Shown one piece after another: positions 41,620-52,906 of a stretch of DNA of 64,000 bases. A program made the position numbers and the translations under genes. Every line of letters begins with the position of its first letter. Position 1 is the first letter of the stretch. Origin of the DNA: Acanthamoeba castellanii str. Neff (Eukaryota; Discosea; Longamoebia; Acanthamoebidae). Where the stretch lies: NCBI RefSeq assembly GCF_000313135.1, contig NW_004457654.1:256210-320209 (forward strand), given 5' to 3'. The notes under the pieces were generated by a model. It was given only the letters and a program-made list of their open reading frames with translations, did no database searches and was not told the DNA's origin.

Positions 41620-42696
41620 TCAAAATGAAGAGGAGGGGTTGAGCGAGGCGGCCCTGTCTCGCGTTCGCTCTTTGGTGGCGCCCTTGCTCTTGCCCCGCGC
41701 CTTGGCCGCCGGTCGCAGATTGCGCTCTATGTTGGAGCCGTGGTCCGGGCACTGGAACAGCGTGCCCTTCTTCTCGGCGTTGTCCTGCCTCACCACCAGC
41801 ACACCTGGCGATCGCACGGACGGGAGTGCATTGGTCAGACATTGCTCGATCTATCTCGCAGGCGAGAGCAGTGGGTGGTGGCGGACGTGCCATAGCTCTG
41901 CTTGTCCTCCTCGCTCATGGCCTCGATGTAGTCCCAGGCCGCGACGTCGCTGTAGACTTCGGCGCTGTGTCCCTGCTTGGTGAAGAAGCACAGCCACTGC
42001 TCTGCCACGTTGCCCCGCTCGTCGGCCAGGTACGCCCAGTCGCTCTCGGGCAGCACCTCCATCACCTCGTCACGGCTCAGCTCCACCATACTCGGCCCTA
42101 GGTCATGATCGAGAACGCGTCAATGGTGATGCTGACGTAGCTACACCACATGTGGTGAACGTCGAAGCCACACGGAGGCGGGAATGGTACGGATCTTGTG
42201 AAGGAAGGCCGGTCGCTTGTCGCGCGGCTCGGGGTCGGGTCCTCCCGCACAGGCGGAGGTGCCCTTGGGGGTGTCGAAGTACTGCGGTGCCTTGTCGCGC
42301 GGGTCCTTCTTCTTTTCGCCCTTGTTCTGCTTCAGGCTCTTCAGGCTCTTCAGCAAGTCCCATCGTCCGCGCTTGTTCAGCGACACCGTGATCCCTCCGG
42401 CTGTACCTTGTACAAAATACAAGAAATAAATTACAATAAAAATAAACACTTATACAAATACTGAAAATAAATCACAATAAAATAAACAGCAGGTTGTCGC
42501 GCTATGCGGGCTTGGCGGTACGGTGTTGGCGGTGAGGGGGGAAGATATCGATCTCGCTCCCGGGCACCTGCTCATGGGCGCATTTTGGGCAGTAGTGCAC
42601 GGTTCCTGCCGTCCTCTTACCCCTTATTACCGTCTTCACTCGCATTCTTTTTTGTTCTCTTGGCGTCTTCTCTCTTGTTTGTTTTTTTGTGCGCAT
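41620..42696 (-). CDS. Unknown protein with CxxC motifs and basic tail
   Basis: I do not recognise the family. The model has four exons on the minus strand. The start MRTKKQTREKTPREQKRM is basic and followed by VHYCPKCAHEQVPGSEID. An AT-rich intron leads to PGGITVSLNKRGRWDLLKSL and LKQNKGEKKKDPRDKAPQYF. A third exon reads MVELSRDEVMEVLPESDWAY, LADERGNVAEQWLCFFTKQG and AAWDYIEAMSEEDKQSYG. The last exon is VLVVRQDNAEKK, LFQCPDHGSNIERNL and a Lys/Arg tail ending LNPSSSF. The CPKC and the later CPDH could form one zinc site. The last intron appears to start GC (GCACGTCC) rather than GT, the only donor that keeps the frame. An alternative is two small genes split at about 42095. Confidence 0.5.
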
Positions 42697-42806
42697 TTCC
42701 CTTTTATGGGTTTATTATCATTTCCGTGAAGGTCTGCTCGCGCAAATATTTTCTCGAGCGACACAAGGTGAGAAGAGCGATGTGGTTGGTCTGGGGTGGG
42801 GTCAGG

Positions 42807-44177
42807 TCAGTCGAATCGAGTGTGTCGCCCTTGTGAGGCGCCTCGCATCGTGGCGCCGCCGCCACTCGGAGGCTGCGGGTGGTGGGACTTGAATCGCTTT
42901 CCGCCATCGCCCGAAGGGGCGCCACGACCACGCCCGCCACGCCCTCCACGATCGCCGCCGCCGCGACCACCACCGCGCCAGCTGCCGCCCCTTCCATCGC
43001 CACCGCGACCGCCGCGACCACCGCCGCGGCCTCCGCGCCCGCCTCGCCCGCCGCCGATCGCCTCCTCGAAGCGTCGCTTCTGGCCCCCTAGCGGCGGTCC
43101 ACCAGACCTTCCCGCCTCCGGTCGTACGCCCTTCGGAAGCGAATTGACGTCGCGCGCCAGCACGCAGTCCGGCAGCAGACCGCCCGCCTTCTTCTTTTCC
43201 TCTTCCTCCTCATCTTCTTCGTCTTCGTCTTCGCTTTCGCTTTCGTTCTTCTTCTTCTTCGTTTTCGTTTTCGTGTTCTTGCTGGCCTTGCGCTGTCGCT
43301 GGACCTGGGCTTGCCACCACTGCACGACGCGCTGGTGGTGCCGGCCGAAGTGGAAGTACCAGAAGGTGACGAAGGGCGACGTGCGGTTGCCCAGGGCCGA
43401 CGAGTGGGCCTGACGCTTGGAGCGCAGGCCGGCCGGAGTCCAGTAGACGTAGCGCTTGCGCGGGCACAGGAAGGCCATCTCGCCCAGCCGCGGGTGGCGC
43501 TCGACCGCGCGCGCGTAGTAGTCCTTGCCGCACACGTAGGCCGGCATGAGCAGCGCAAAGGCGCGGTCCTTGGCCAGCGCCTCGCGCGCCACAAAGTCGA
43601 GCAGCCGCGGGATGTGGTCGCCCGAGTAGGCCGGGTTGGTGAGCAGCACGTCGAAGGCCGGCGTGCGGCCGGCCTCGGCCGCGGCGTAGAAGTCCTCGCA
43701 CCGGTTGTAAACGTCGGCGAAGCCCAGCTTGCCCAGGTGTCGCACCACCGCGCCCGTGCAGTAGTACGGATCGTAGATCTTCAGCGACGCTCGCGCTTCT
43801 TTATCATCCACTTCTTCTTCACTCTCTTCTTCTTCATCTTCATCATCACCGTCTTCGTCTTCTTCTTCATCAGCAGCGCTGGTCTTGGTGGTGGATTGGG
43901 GTCGTCGGAGACAGGCGGCGTACTGGGCGAGGAGCGGGGCAATGTCGGCGAAGCACTCGGCGCCGGTCTCGCAGTGGTCCTCCTCGTCGGTGGCGAACGG
44001 GTGGCGAATGTCCTCCACGGAGGCGTGGCGCGCGGCGATGGTCTGGCGGTCGGCCTCGACGATGGCCTTGCGCTCGGCCTTGGGCATGGTGGCCCACCGC
44101 CGCTTGAGGTCGGCGTCGTAGGCCGGGTGGGTCGGGTTGAGCCGGTCCGAGAGCGTAGCGTCGCCTGTGTCAGCCAT
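42807..44177 (-). CDS. Methyltransferase-like protein (NPAY motif) with RGG-box tail
   Basis: This is an intronless 456-residue protein. After an N-terminal helical part and an Asp/Glu run, there is IYDPYYCTGAVVRHLGKLGF, a probable SAM-binding loop. Then DVLLTNPAYSGDHIPRLLDF carries an Asn-Pro-Ala-Tyr motif of the [DN]PP[YF] type seen in amino (N6-adenine or similar) methyltransferases. It continues CGKDYYARAVERHPRLGE, FLCPRKRYVYWTPAGLRSK and TFWYFHFGRHH. A Lys/Glu-rich linker is followed by about 25 Arg-Gly-Gly repeats (42880-43075), which usually bind RNA. The substrate is unknown. RNA modification is suggested by the RGG tail. Pro to Ala in the motif may affect catalysis. The first ATG (44177) was used, since the longer frame begins with a non-ATG codon. 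Confidence 0.72.
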   Translation of the reverse strand: MADTGDATLSDRLNPTHPAYDADLKRRWATMPKAERKAIVEADRQTIAARHASVEDIRHPFATDEEDHCETGAECFADIAPLLAQYAACLRRPQSTTKTSAADEEEDEDGDDEDEEEESEEEVDDKEARASLKIYDPYYCTGAVVRHLGKLGFADVYNRCEDFYAAAEAGRTPAFDVLLTNPAYSGDHIPRLLDFVAREALAKDRAFALLMPAYVCGKDYYARAVERHPRLGEMAFLCPRKRYVYWTPAGLRSKRQAHSSALGNRTSPFVTFWYFHFGRHHQRVVQWWQAQVQRQRKASKNTKTKTKKKKNESESEDEDEEDEEEEEKKKAGGLLPDCVLARDVNSLPKGVRPEAGRSGGPPLGGQKRRFEEAIGGGRGGRGGRGGGRGGRGGDGRGGSWRGGGRGGGDRGGRGGRGRGAPSGDGGKRFKSHHPQPPSGGGATMRGASQGRHTRFD

Positions 44178-44457
44178 TCTCCTCCCTACCTCCGTGCCCC
44201 CCCCCAACGCATTGTGAGGCGAAGGAGATCGAAATCGGAAAAATCACCGCACGAAGAAAATAAAATCTTGGAAGCAGATAGTTGATCACGCGAAGACGGC
44301 AGAAGGAGCAGATGCGTACCACACTTAACCGGCACTTGCAATCGATGAACAATTGGTGGGGCTGATTTTACCGAAATATTCCAAAAAGTTTGCGTGCTTG
44401 TTTGATTTTGTTTATTTTTGTGCGCACCGTTCAACAGCCCTCGCCAGTGGTTCGTTC
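44178..44457. promoter_or_regulatory. Divergent promoter region
   Basis: About 280 relatively AT-rich bases between the methyltransferase-like gene (minus) and the next gene (plus). No clear TATA box or coding signal was found. Confidence 0.4.
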
Positions 44458-46484
44458 ATGATCGACCTCGCCGTTAGCGACAGCCATTGGTCCGAGAAGA
44501 GCTGCTTCTCTCGATTCGCCGGCGGAGGTCCCAGCGGGCGGCGGACCGAAATGGGCCAGAACACAGTCGTCAATCTGTCGAGCCGGGGGCGGGCCACCAG
44601 TGAGTCCTCAATCGAAGAGGCTCGGGCTCCAGGCGGGCGACCTCGGTGTCGACTGCGCGCGGCATCGCACCACCATCACCACCGAGATCAGCGGCGATTT
44701 TTATCGACCCGACACCGGCGGTGCGCAGAGAGGTGGCGGCGCGAAGAAAATGTGCGCCAAGGGCGAAGTTCCCGGAAGAGAACAGGAGGAGGAAGCGCAA
44801 CAGAGAGGAGGAGGCCAGTATTACCACGGGATCGAGGATGAAGGAGCACATGTACCAGGTCTATTCGACCAAGAACATCCGGGGGATGGCCGAGCTGGGC
44901 ACGGCAGATCCAAGCACGACCGCGGTCGACGGTTCGAGCCCGCCGGGACATTTGCCAGTTCCAGATAGTGTGGTGCCATCCCCAAGGCTCTTCTTCTCTG
45001 ACGCCACAGATCAGGTGGTGAGGGAAGGTGTGTTGGTGAGGTGGGGAGCAACTGAGGAGGAGCACAAGAAGATGCGCACGACCAGCCTCCTGGAGGTGTT
45101 TGACGAGAGCGAGTATAAGAACGAATGCGACGCCGACACACGCGAGAAGAAGAAAAAGAGCGAAAACGAAGAAGAACTACAGAAGACGCCCGAGGCCGAG
45201 GGTTCATCCACGTCCTCCTCGCAGGGGGAGGCAGTGGAGGATATCCAGGCGGAGCTCATCGACGAAGTGAGCGCCCTGACCGCCATCTCGGTACTGGACT
45301 TCAGGGACATCTCCTGCGTCCACTTCGGCGCCATGATCCACAAGTCCCTGCGGCTCATCGTCAGCTTCTGCCACCTGGCCGCCCACAGCTGCGACGTCGA
45401 CGACCCAGCCGACCCGACCGAACGTGAAGCCGGCCACGACCCGAGGCAGGGGAAGGAGGAGGGTGCCGCGTTGCTGTTCGAGCTCATGCAATCGGCCAAG
45501 CAGATGCTGAGCGTGGGCATGTCGCTGCTGCAGATCTTCAAGCAGCGGAGGGCGTGGACGGAAGTAGAAGAGCGCAGGCAGAACGCGTACGCGGCCAAGC
45601 AACAGGACGGAGTCGACGAGGAACGGCGACGCACCTTCCTCTTCATCCTGCGCAGTGTCATCAACGCGCTCAAGCGGTTCACGGCCTGGCGGCAGGGCCT
45701 TCTTCCAGCTGCCGCCCCAGTCGTCGGCCGTGATCAAGTGGTCGAAGAGCGACCGGTAGAGAGCGACGTCCACCTCCTTGGGTCACCGATCGAGGGTAGT
45801 GGACACGCAGCGGCGGAGGTCGAGCTCGACGGCGTGGGTCAGCTAGAAGCCGTGATTCGAACCCTTGGCGAAGACGCCGCCAGCGACCATGTGGCCACTG
45901 CGGCTGCCGAGCCAAAAAGAAAGTTCGACGAACAGCAAGCGGTGACCGAACTCCTGGACGACCACATCATCACCGGGCTACTGGGCGAGGTGGCGAATCA
46001 GGAGGTGCCGCATCTGGCCGAGGAGGTGAGGCGACCGCTGGCCGACGCCCCGGCAGCCGACATGTTGCTCCACCAGGGCCAGGACCTCTGCCGGCTGGTA
46101 GACGTGCTGCGCGAGGCCTGCCAGACCGGCGCCGTGCCGTCGTGGCAGGACTTGGCCGGGCTGGTGCTGGTCCTTGTCCGCTCATCGCGCGGCGTGGCCA
46201 CCGCACTCTCGCAGGGGACGACAACGCGGCGTCGGCTGCTGGCGCTCGAGTGCGCGGTGGTGCGCCTCATGGGTGAGGCGGTGCGCCACGCTCGTGGGAT
46301 GGCGGGGCTGATGCAGATCGCAGCGGCCGCGGCCCAGCAGCGCCACGAGGACCTGGTCGAGGGCTACCGCGCCGCCGTGCACGAAGTGCGCCACGGTCTG
46401 CGTCTGCGGCTGGGCGACCTGCTCTCCGCCGTCGGCCAACTCCTCACCGCCGTCCACCACGAGTTCTCCGCAATTCGGCCCTAG
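44458..46484 (+). CDS. Unknown protein sharing a helical domain with its downstream neighbour
   Basis: Two exons (44458-44599 and 44692-46484, donor GTGAGT, phase 1) give 644 residues. The N-terminus (MIDLAVSDSHWSEKSCFSRF) and basic stretch are unrecognised. From 45300 the protein is helical and matches the C-terminal part of the next gene block by block: FRDISCVHFG, KQMLSVGMSLLQIFKQ, FLFILRSVINALKRFTAW, PHLAEEVRRPL, RRRLLALECAVV and DLLSAVGQLLTAVHHE. No named domain fits by eye. The repeated amphipathic helices suggest a helical bundle. The two genes lie head to tail 208 bases apart, which suggests local duplication. The exon-1 start is less certain; MGQNTVVNLSS (44551) is an alternative. 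Confidence 0.68.
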
Positions 46485-46692
46485 TCTTGCTCCTGCCCGA
46501 CCAGGGACCAGAGCCAGTCGCACCCTATTGGCTACAAAGCAGGCATTCTTTGCATTCTAGTTCAATTAGCAAAAATTAATGCAACATCATTTCCGTGATG
46601 AGGTGTGGGATCAACGCGAACGCACAACTCAACCACCAATATTTTGCGTAACGACAGAACACACGAAGAAAAGAGAGGGTGAGGTGTCGGTG

Positions 46693-49600
46693 ATGACCGA
46701 ACATAAAAAGGACGATACCAGGCTTCACCTCAACCCGCTGCTGCCGCTCCTGCGCTCGACGCTGGTCCACGGCGGCGAGGGCGCCACCTACAAGCAGGAC
46801 CTCCTGTCCTGTTCTGGTTCTCACTCCCTCCGCCTCCCGGCCCTCCCATCTTCATCATCTTCATCATCTTCTCCGTCGCCTTCCCCGCCTCCATCTTCGA
46901 CTTCGTTCTCGTTGCCTTCGTCGCCCCTCAGAAAGAAAGATGAATCCACCGTAGAAGGGCGACGGCGTCAATACACGCTGTTGAGCTCGGCCTCGACCAC
47001 CTCGGCGCCCTCCGTGTTGTTCGCGTCGTCGACCGCGACGTCTTCGCCGCCGACGCCCGGGTCGGGCCAGGCCGTGCGCGCGCCGGCGTTGAGCCTACGG
47101 CTGCTGGGCGGCCTCTCTCCGCTGCCCTCGCCGCGCGTGCGCCGCGCCAGCGACGACAGGAACGACACCACAAAGAACGAAAGCGACAGCGAGGGTAGGA
47201 GCCAAAGAGCGAAAGCGAAGGAGGTGAGAATCGTCGAGGGCATCAGCGAGCCGGGCGCCAGCGCCAGCGCCAGCGGAGCCGAGGAGACTGCAGCAGCGGG
47301 AAACGATCAAGACGGCGAGGAGCGCAAGGTGCGGGTTCGTCGAGGCAGTTTCTCCAGGACACAACAAGCGCTGCGACAGTCGTTTCGTCACAAACTCCGA
47401 CCACCCAAGCCGCTGGGCAGCGAGGGCAGCGGGGAGACCGCCACCGTGTCATCATCGATGGCCGTGGCGCCGGTCTTCGCTGACCCCATCCACTCGTTTC
47501 ACGTCAGGTAAACACATCAATGTCAGGTCACTGTACAACACAACACGTGCATGTTCACACATGTCAGTTGGAACCTGACATTAACAATGTGTTCGCAGTG
47601 ACAAGCAATTGCTGCACTTGGAGCTGGACGGCGGAGTGCTGTATGTGCTGTCGCAGGACAGAATCCACCTCTACGACACTGAGGTATGCGCGTCATGGTG
47701 TGTAGAGAGGTAAACTCTGTGGTGTCCCAACACGCATGTGTGACATGGCGCAGAGTCGGGAGCACATGTACTCGATCGATGCAGTGGCCCGACGCATCGC
47801 CGTCTTCGACCACATGCTTTACTACGCCAATCGAACGACCGTCTCTTCCAACGAACGCGATGTCATCGTGGCTTGGAGCACCAAGGTGCGCAGTGAAGTC
47901 TCGAATCGCATCTCTTTCAGCCCGATCGCTGACTCATCTAAACATGTTACAAATCAGTTGCGAAAGGTGACGCACATCTTCAAGGGCCATCAGAAATGGA
48001 TCACTTCGCTCTTTGTCCACGACAAGATGCTCTATAGCGCCGCCACCGACCACACCTGCAGGCAGGGCCTTCCCCCTCAATCCAATTTTGTGTGATTCTG
48101 CTAATCTCACGCGGAGTGGCCGGAAAACAGATGCTGGAACGTGGTCCGATGGACGACGCAGGGCTTTACCACCGCACGAACCCAGAGACCGGGCAGGCAA
48201 GGACCTGCCAACATGGAAGAAACGGTAAGCCGAGCCGAGCCCAGAATTTGACTCCGAGCGCTCAGCTGGCCTTGCCGGCTTTGATCTTCGGACCTAAAAA
48301 AAGGGGCTTACAATCCACAGGTCGAGGAAGCGCTGAAGCTGTGGGGCGAGCTATTCCAAAGCTCAGAGACCGCTGAGCCAGTCAAGGCCAAGTCCTCGTC
48401 TGGCATCGTCATGCCCACGGTGCGAGCCGACCACTGCGCTGTTGTCACCGCCGCCTCTGGCTTGGCTGACTTACCGCGTTGAACGTCAGGAGCTGCGCGT
48501 TTATCGAGACGATGACGCAGTGACATCCGTGGCAATCTGTACCGAGCGGAAGCTGCTCTTCACAGCGTCGCCGACTCAGGCCGTCCGCGCCTGGTCTCTC
48601 CTGGTGCGTCGTGCCTCTGCCTCCCAACTGGAGTCAAAGGCCCGTATGGCTGACCGATCGGTCGCAGAGCGGCGAGCGGGTTGGCGAATACGTTGGCCAC
48701 ACCGACTGGGTCTATGGAGTGATCGTGCACGGCGGAGAACTTTACTCGTGCTCGCGCGATCAAACGATTCGATCCTGGAACATCGAGGTCGGCGCCCTCT
48801 AAACACGCGAGCTGAGCTAGATGTCTGACTGACTGGCTGCTGCTTCTTCATTCGCGTTCAGACGTTCGAGTGCACGCAGGTGTTCGAGACTGCGACCAAC
48901 AACCTCAACACCAAGAAGTTCTTCGTTGCCGGCGGAGTGCTGTTCGTCACCTGCGACGACTTTGCACTGCGACTATACAACACGCGCGTACACGTCTCTC
49001 CTTCTCTTCGCTCTTCGCTCGTCGCTCTTCGCTTTTCATTCATTCTCCAAGTGGTCCCTAATGTCTCCTGTGGGCAGACGGGCAAGGTGATCAGGGTGTT
49101 GGAGGGCCACACGCGGCCCATCCGCTGCATGGTCCTCTTCAAGAGCCAGCGCGAACTGTTCACCGCGTCGGGCGACGGCACCATCCGCCGGTGGAACTTC
49201 AAGAAGGGGCTCGAGTTGGCCGTCTACAAATGCCATACAGAAGGCGTCACCTCCATCACCATCGACGAGCAGCGGCGGCTGCTCTACAGCGCTGGTCAAG
49301 ATGGTACACACGACCACCACGACCTATCAATTGGTAGCTGGCGGCTGATGCTGTGTTTCATTCATCTCATGGGCGCGCGCAGGAGTGGTCTGCGTGTGGG
49401 ATTTGTCCGAGGCGGGCGACAGGGCCAACAAGCAGCTCTCGGAGACGGATGGCGAGCTCATGCAGTACAAGCGCCGCATCGACAACATCATTCAGCGAAA
49501 CGCTGGTGCCCTCGTTGCCGACGACAAGGTAATCGCCCACCCACTCCAGGCCCTATCGTATGCATGAGCCGCGGACTGACTCTCTTTGTGCTACGTGGTC

Positions 49601-51705
49601 GCGGCATGAAGTTGATCAAAGTGACGGATGAAGTCCTGCGGCTCATCCAGCAAGGCGACGACGACCAGGGTGCTGTCGTGAAAGAGGAGAATGAAGCTCC
49701 AACTACGTCGTCAGTAGTACCACCTTCACCCGCGGGGCTTCCGCCCCTCTCTCCGCGCCTGGCCCATGCCGCCGTACATGACGGCCAGGCCAAGGCCGCG
49801 AAGAGCAGCAGCGCCAACGCTGCCAAGGGCACGCTGCTCAAGTCGGGTCTCTTGAAGCTGGCCCGAGGCGACAGCTGGCGGACGAAGCCCGGCAGCAACA
49901 GGACCCGCGACGAGGTCAAGCACCATCGCGACGACGACGGAATGCGAAAGCTGCACACGGCCGACGCGATCATGGAAAACGCGCAGAAAACGCGCACGAA
50001 AGGTGATGGCGCAGAGCGGGTGGTGCTGGTGGACCCGCTGGAGGACAAGCGAAAGAAGAAGGAAAAGGAGAAGGAAAAGAAGAGCAACAACGAGGAGCCG
50101 GGCAAGGCGGCGACGGGAGGGATGAAGGTGAAGGACCAGCTCTTCCGGCTCGGAGCCACGTTTTCGTTCGACCGCAAACGGAGAGAGAAGAAGGAGGCCC
50201 AGCAGCAACAGCTGGAGGTGAAGCGGTCGATCAGCGAAGGCGACATGCCCGCGGTGCCCGCGACGCACAAGGATCGCATCCAGTGGCTCCCCGAAGACAA
50301 GTACTCGTCCAACCAGTCTCTAATCATCAAGCCCGCCGGGCAGCTCGAGGCGCGGAATGTCAGGAATGTTGATGCCGGCAGCAGCGGCGGCGGAGCCGGC
50401 TCGGCCGAGATGACGGCGACGGCCGAGAAGAAGGAGCACTCGAGGGAGTTCGACATTCTCGGGTGGATGGAGGAGCAGATCGCGATTCAAGACGAAAGCG
50501 AAGAGCGAAGGGAGGAGAGGGCCAAGTCCAACTCCGACGAGCGCATGAATCAGCCGCAGGCCGACGAGCAGAAGAGTCTCGCGGCAGAGGCCGAGCAGTA
50601 CAGGGACTCGCGCCAGGAGCCAGGCGACAGCGCGCGCGAGGGTCCGTCGGTCCCAGCGGTGGAAGAGGGCATCGAGAACATCGCGCTGGTCGTAATGCAG
50701 CCGTTCGCCGACATCTCCTACATCGAGTTTGGCACGGTGCTGTTCAAGGTCATATCGCTTTGCATGCGCCTGTGCGACGCCGACCGTCGGCCGACGACGA
50801 AGCGGGAGCAGGAGCCCGAAGCAAGTGCGGTCGATGAAGATGACGACGAGGCGAAGCGAGTGCGAAACGATCTTCGGCTGTCGGTGAAGGAGTTCACGCG
50901 CAACGGGATGACCCTGCTTCAGCACATCAAGCGCAAGGCGCTGGCGAAGGAGGCGCTCGCGGTGGGTCTGGTCGGCCTCGAGGAGGATGCGGATGACGTG
51001 GACTCGCGCGAGGATGAGGGAAGCGACCGGAAGGCGTTCCTGACGGCGGCGAGAATCATGCTGGCGGCCGTGAAACAGCTCGCGGAGTGGCTTCACGGCC
51101 TGGGCGACAGCAAACCCGGGCGAGCCTCCCAAAGAACGAAAAGCGAAAGCGGAAGCGACGACGCGCCGCCTGCTGCCGATGTAGATGAGCAACAGACACA
51201 GACCCTCTTCGCGAACCTGGAGCGTCAGTGCGGCCCCGAGACCCAGCACCTCCTGGCCGAGGTCCGCAAGCCGCTAGGTGAATCCACGCCGGCCTCATCG
51301 GCCGCGGCCAGGGACATCCTCGCCCTGGGCCTCCCCGTGTTCACCGAGCTCGTGGGCACCCTCAAGCGCGCCGCGGACGGCGATGCCGTCCAGAGCGCGC
51401 AGTGGGCCGCCCTGGCCGACCGCCACCTTCTCGTCCTGATCCAGGCCGCGCGCGCCGTGGCCTGCGCGGACAACGGCGGGTCGGCCGACCTCGAGGCCGT
51501 TCAACAGCGACGGCAGAGGCTGTTGGTGCTCGAGTGCGCGGTGGTGGTCAAGGCCAGCGAAGCGTTCCGCTGCCGCGACGACACCATGACCGAGGCAGCC
51601 CAGGCGCTTCTGCGACAAAAGTGCGGGCAGCTGTTGGCTGCGGTTGTGCAGCTGTTGACCACCATCCGGCACGAGTGCCCAGCCCCGAAGCGAAACGTGG
51701 ACTGA
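46693..51705 (+). CDS. WD40-repeat protein with C-terminal helical domain shared with the upstream gene
   Basis: The N-terminal region is Ser/Pro-rich low complexity (about 46840-46930) with VRVRRGSFSRTQQALRQSF. Spliced exons then give seven or so WD40 blades: DKQLLHLELDGGVLYVL, VTHIFKGHQKWITSLFV, AVTSVAICTERKLLFTASP, VGHTDWVYGVIVHGGELYS, VLEGHTRPIRCMVLF, ELFTASGDGTIRRWNF and LLYSAGQDGVVCVWDLSE. A coiled or charged linker follows (Lys/Glu-rich KRKKKEKEKEKK). From 50704 comes the domain shared with the upstream gene: FADISYIEFG, FTRNGMTLLQHIKRK, FLTAARIMLAAVKQLAEW, QHLLAEVRKPL, RRQRLLVLECAVV and QLLAAVVQLLTTIRHE. The last 2.1 kb is a single exon. A further ATG at 46579 lies in less coding-like sequence. 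Roughly 1,400 residues. Possibly a scaffold. No family is recognised. Confidence 0.75.
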
Positions 51706-51876
51706 CCACCGCCCTCTCAAACAGGCGCCTGTTCGCCCGACAATGTCGACATTTTTGTGATTGGCAGAGATCTGATTTATGAAAAAGCTGCTTTGAATAA
51801 CTGGCAAAAGAAAAGCCGTTTGTCCCAGCACTTCGCAGGAGCACCTTACAATATTACAACAACTTTCCGTTTGACG

Positions 51877-52776
51877 ATGAAGATCTGCGTCGTGCGTCTT
51901 CCCTTCTATCTTTAGCCTCATCTTTCGACTCATCTTTTTGTGGTTTCAATACAATCATTGCAGGTCGCATTGGTGCTGGTGTTCGTGGCGGTGGCCGCTG
52001 CGGCGTTCCCGGCCAAGTTTATCGCCGACGACCAGCGACCGGCCAACAAGTGGAACCCGCCCCAGTGCAATACTACGGGCTACTCCTTTAACTGCTGCGA
52101 CCAGCTCGACTTCACTGTCACGATTCCCTTTGAAGGTCCCCTCCCCTTTTTCTCTGTGAGAAATTAATAATACTGAAAATATAATAAAATAAAAAATATT
52201 TTTATTAGTGTTGGTGTTGAATTTCAATTAAAAAAAATTATTCTGTTTTCGTATTATTTACATTTTATTATATTTATAATAATTATAATTATAAATCATT
52301 TTCGTGTTGTATTTTATTAATTTTGTTTGTCCTTTTTTGGTGCTGGTACAGGCAAGGTCCACATCAACGACTCGGTGTGCGCCTCGCTCGTGGTGGACCC
52401 CAAGAGTCTGAACGCCACCGTGACGCTCATCATCGACGGCGCCGTGCTGTACAAGGACACCTTCTCCGTCTACGATCTGGCCGACGTTTGCGTCCCCATT
52501 CAGGTGCGTACCTCACATAATAGTCACTTGGTGAACACGAATGAGTGCTGTTCCTGCGTGCCTTTATGGATCGAAAAAAGGCCATACCCATTCTGACCAC
52601 TTCTTCTCCTTGGCCAACACCACCAACAGTTCGGAGTGAGCATCTGCCTGAACTGGAGCAATGTCGTCTGGAACAGCGCCACCGAAGACCTTTCCGGCTG
52701 CGCCGACATCGCTGCCGAGGTCGCCGGCATCACCATCTTCGATCTCCCGCTAGGCTGCTTCAAACTGCATGTCTAG
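51877..52776 (+). CDS. Small secreted Cys-containing protein
   Basis: Exon 1 is only MKIC. It joins across a CATTGCAG acceptor to VALVLVFVAVAAAAFPAKF, completing a signal peptide. The mature part contains CNTTGYSFNCCDQLDFTV, then after a strikingly AT-rich intron (about 52140-52350) KVHINDSVCASLVVD and DLADVCVPIQ. The last exon holds SICLNWSNVVW, LSGCADIAAEV and LGCFKLHV before TAG. Eight or nine cysteines suggest disulphides in a small extracellular or lysosomal domain of about 150 residues. I do not recognise the family. Confidence 0.72.
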
Positions 52777-52906
52777 ACTCAAGAAACCCGCCCTTAGAGT
52801 GGGTTGTTGCCAGTACTCCACTCTTCAAACCCGACCAAACAAAGCGTGTGTCCTTGTGGGCCTTGTTCTGCTCCGCCCAGCACTATTTTTATTGTATTTT
52901 ACAAAG

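Noticed and set aside
42098..42140. Exon fragment reading YVSITIDAFSIM on the minus strand
   Set aside because: It leads to a stop. Treating it as part of a 66-base intron joins the flanking exons in frame.
42880..43075. Possible minisatellite in the methyltransferase-like gene
   Set aside because: The repeat is in frame and encodes RGG units, so it is coding.
46579..46692. Upstream ATG for the WD40/helical-domain gene
   Set aside because: Codons before 46693 are AT-rich and unlike the rest of the gene; the later ATG is more likely, though not proven.
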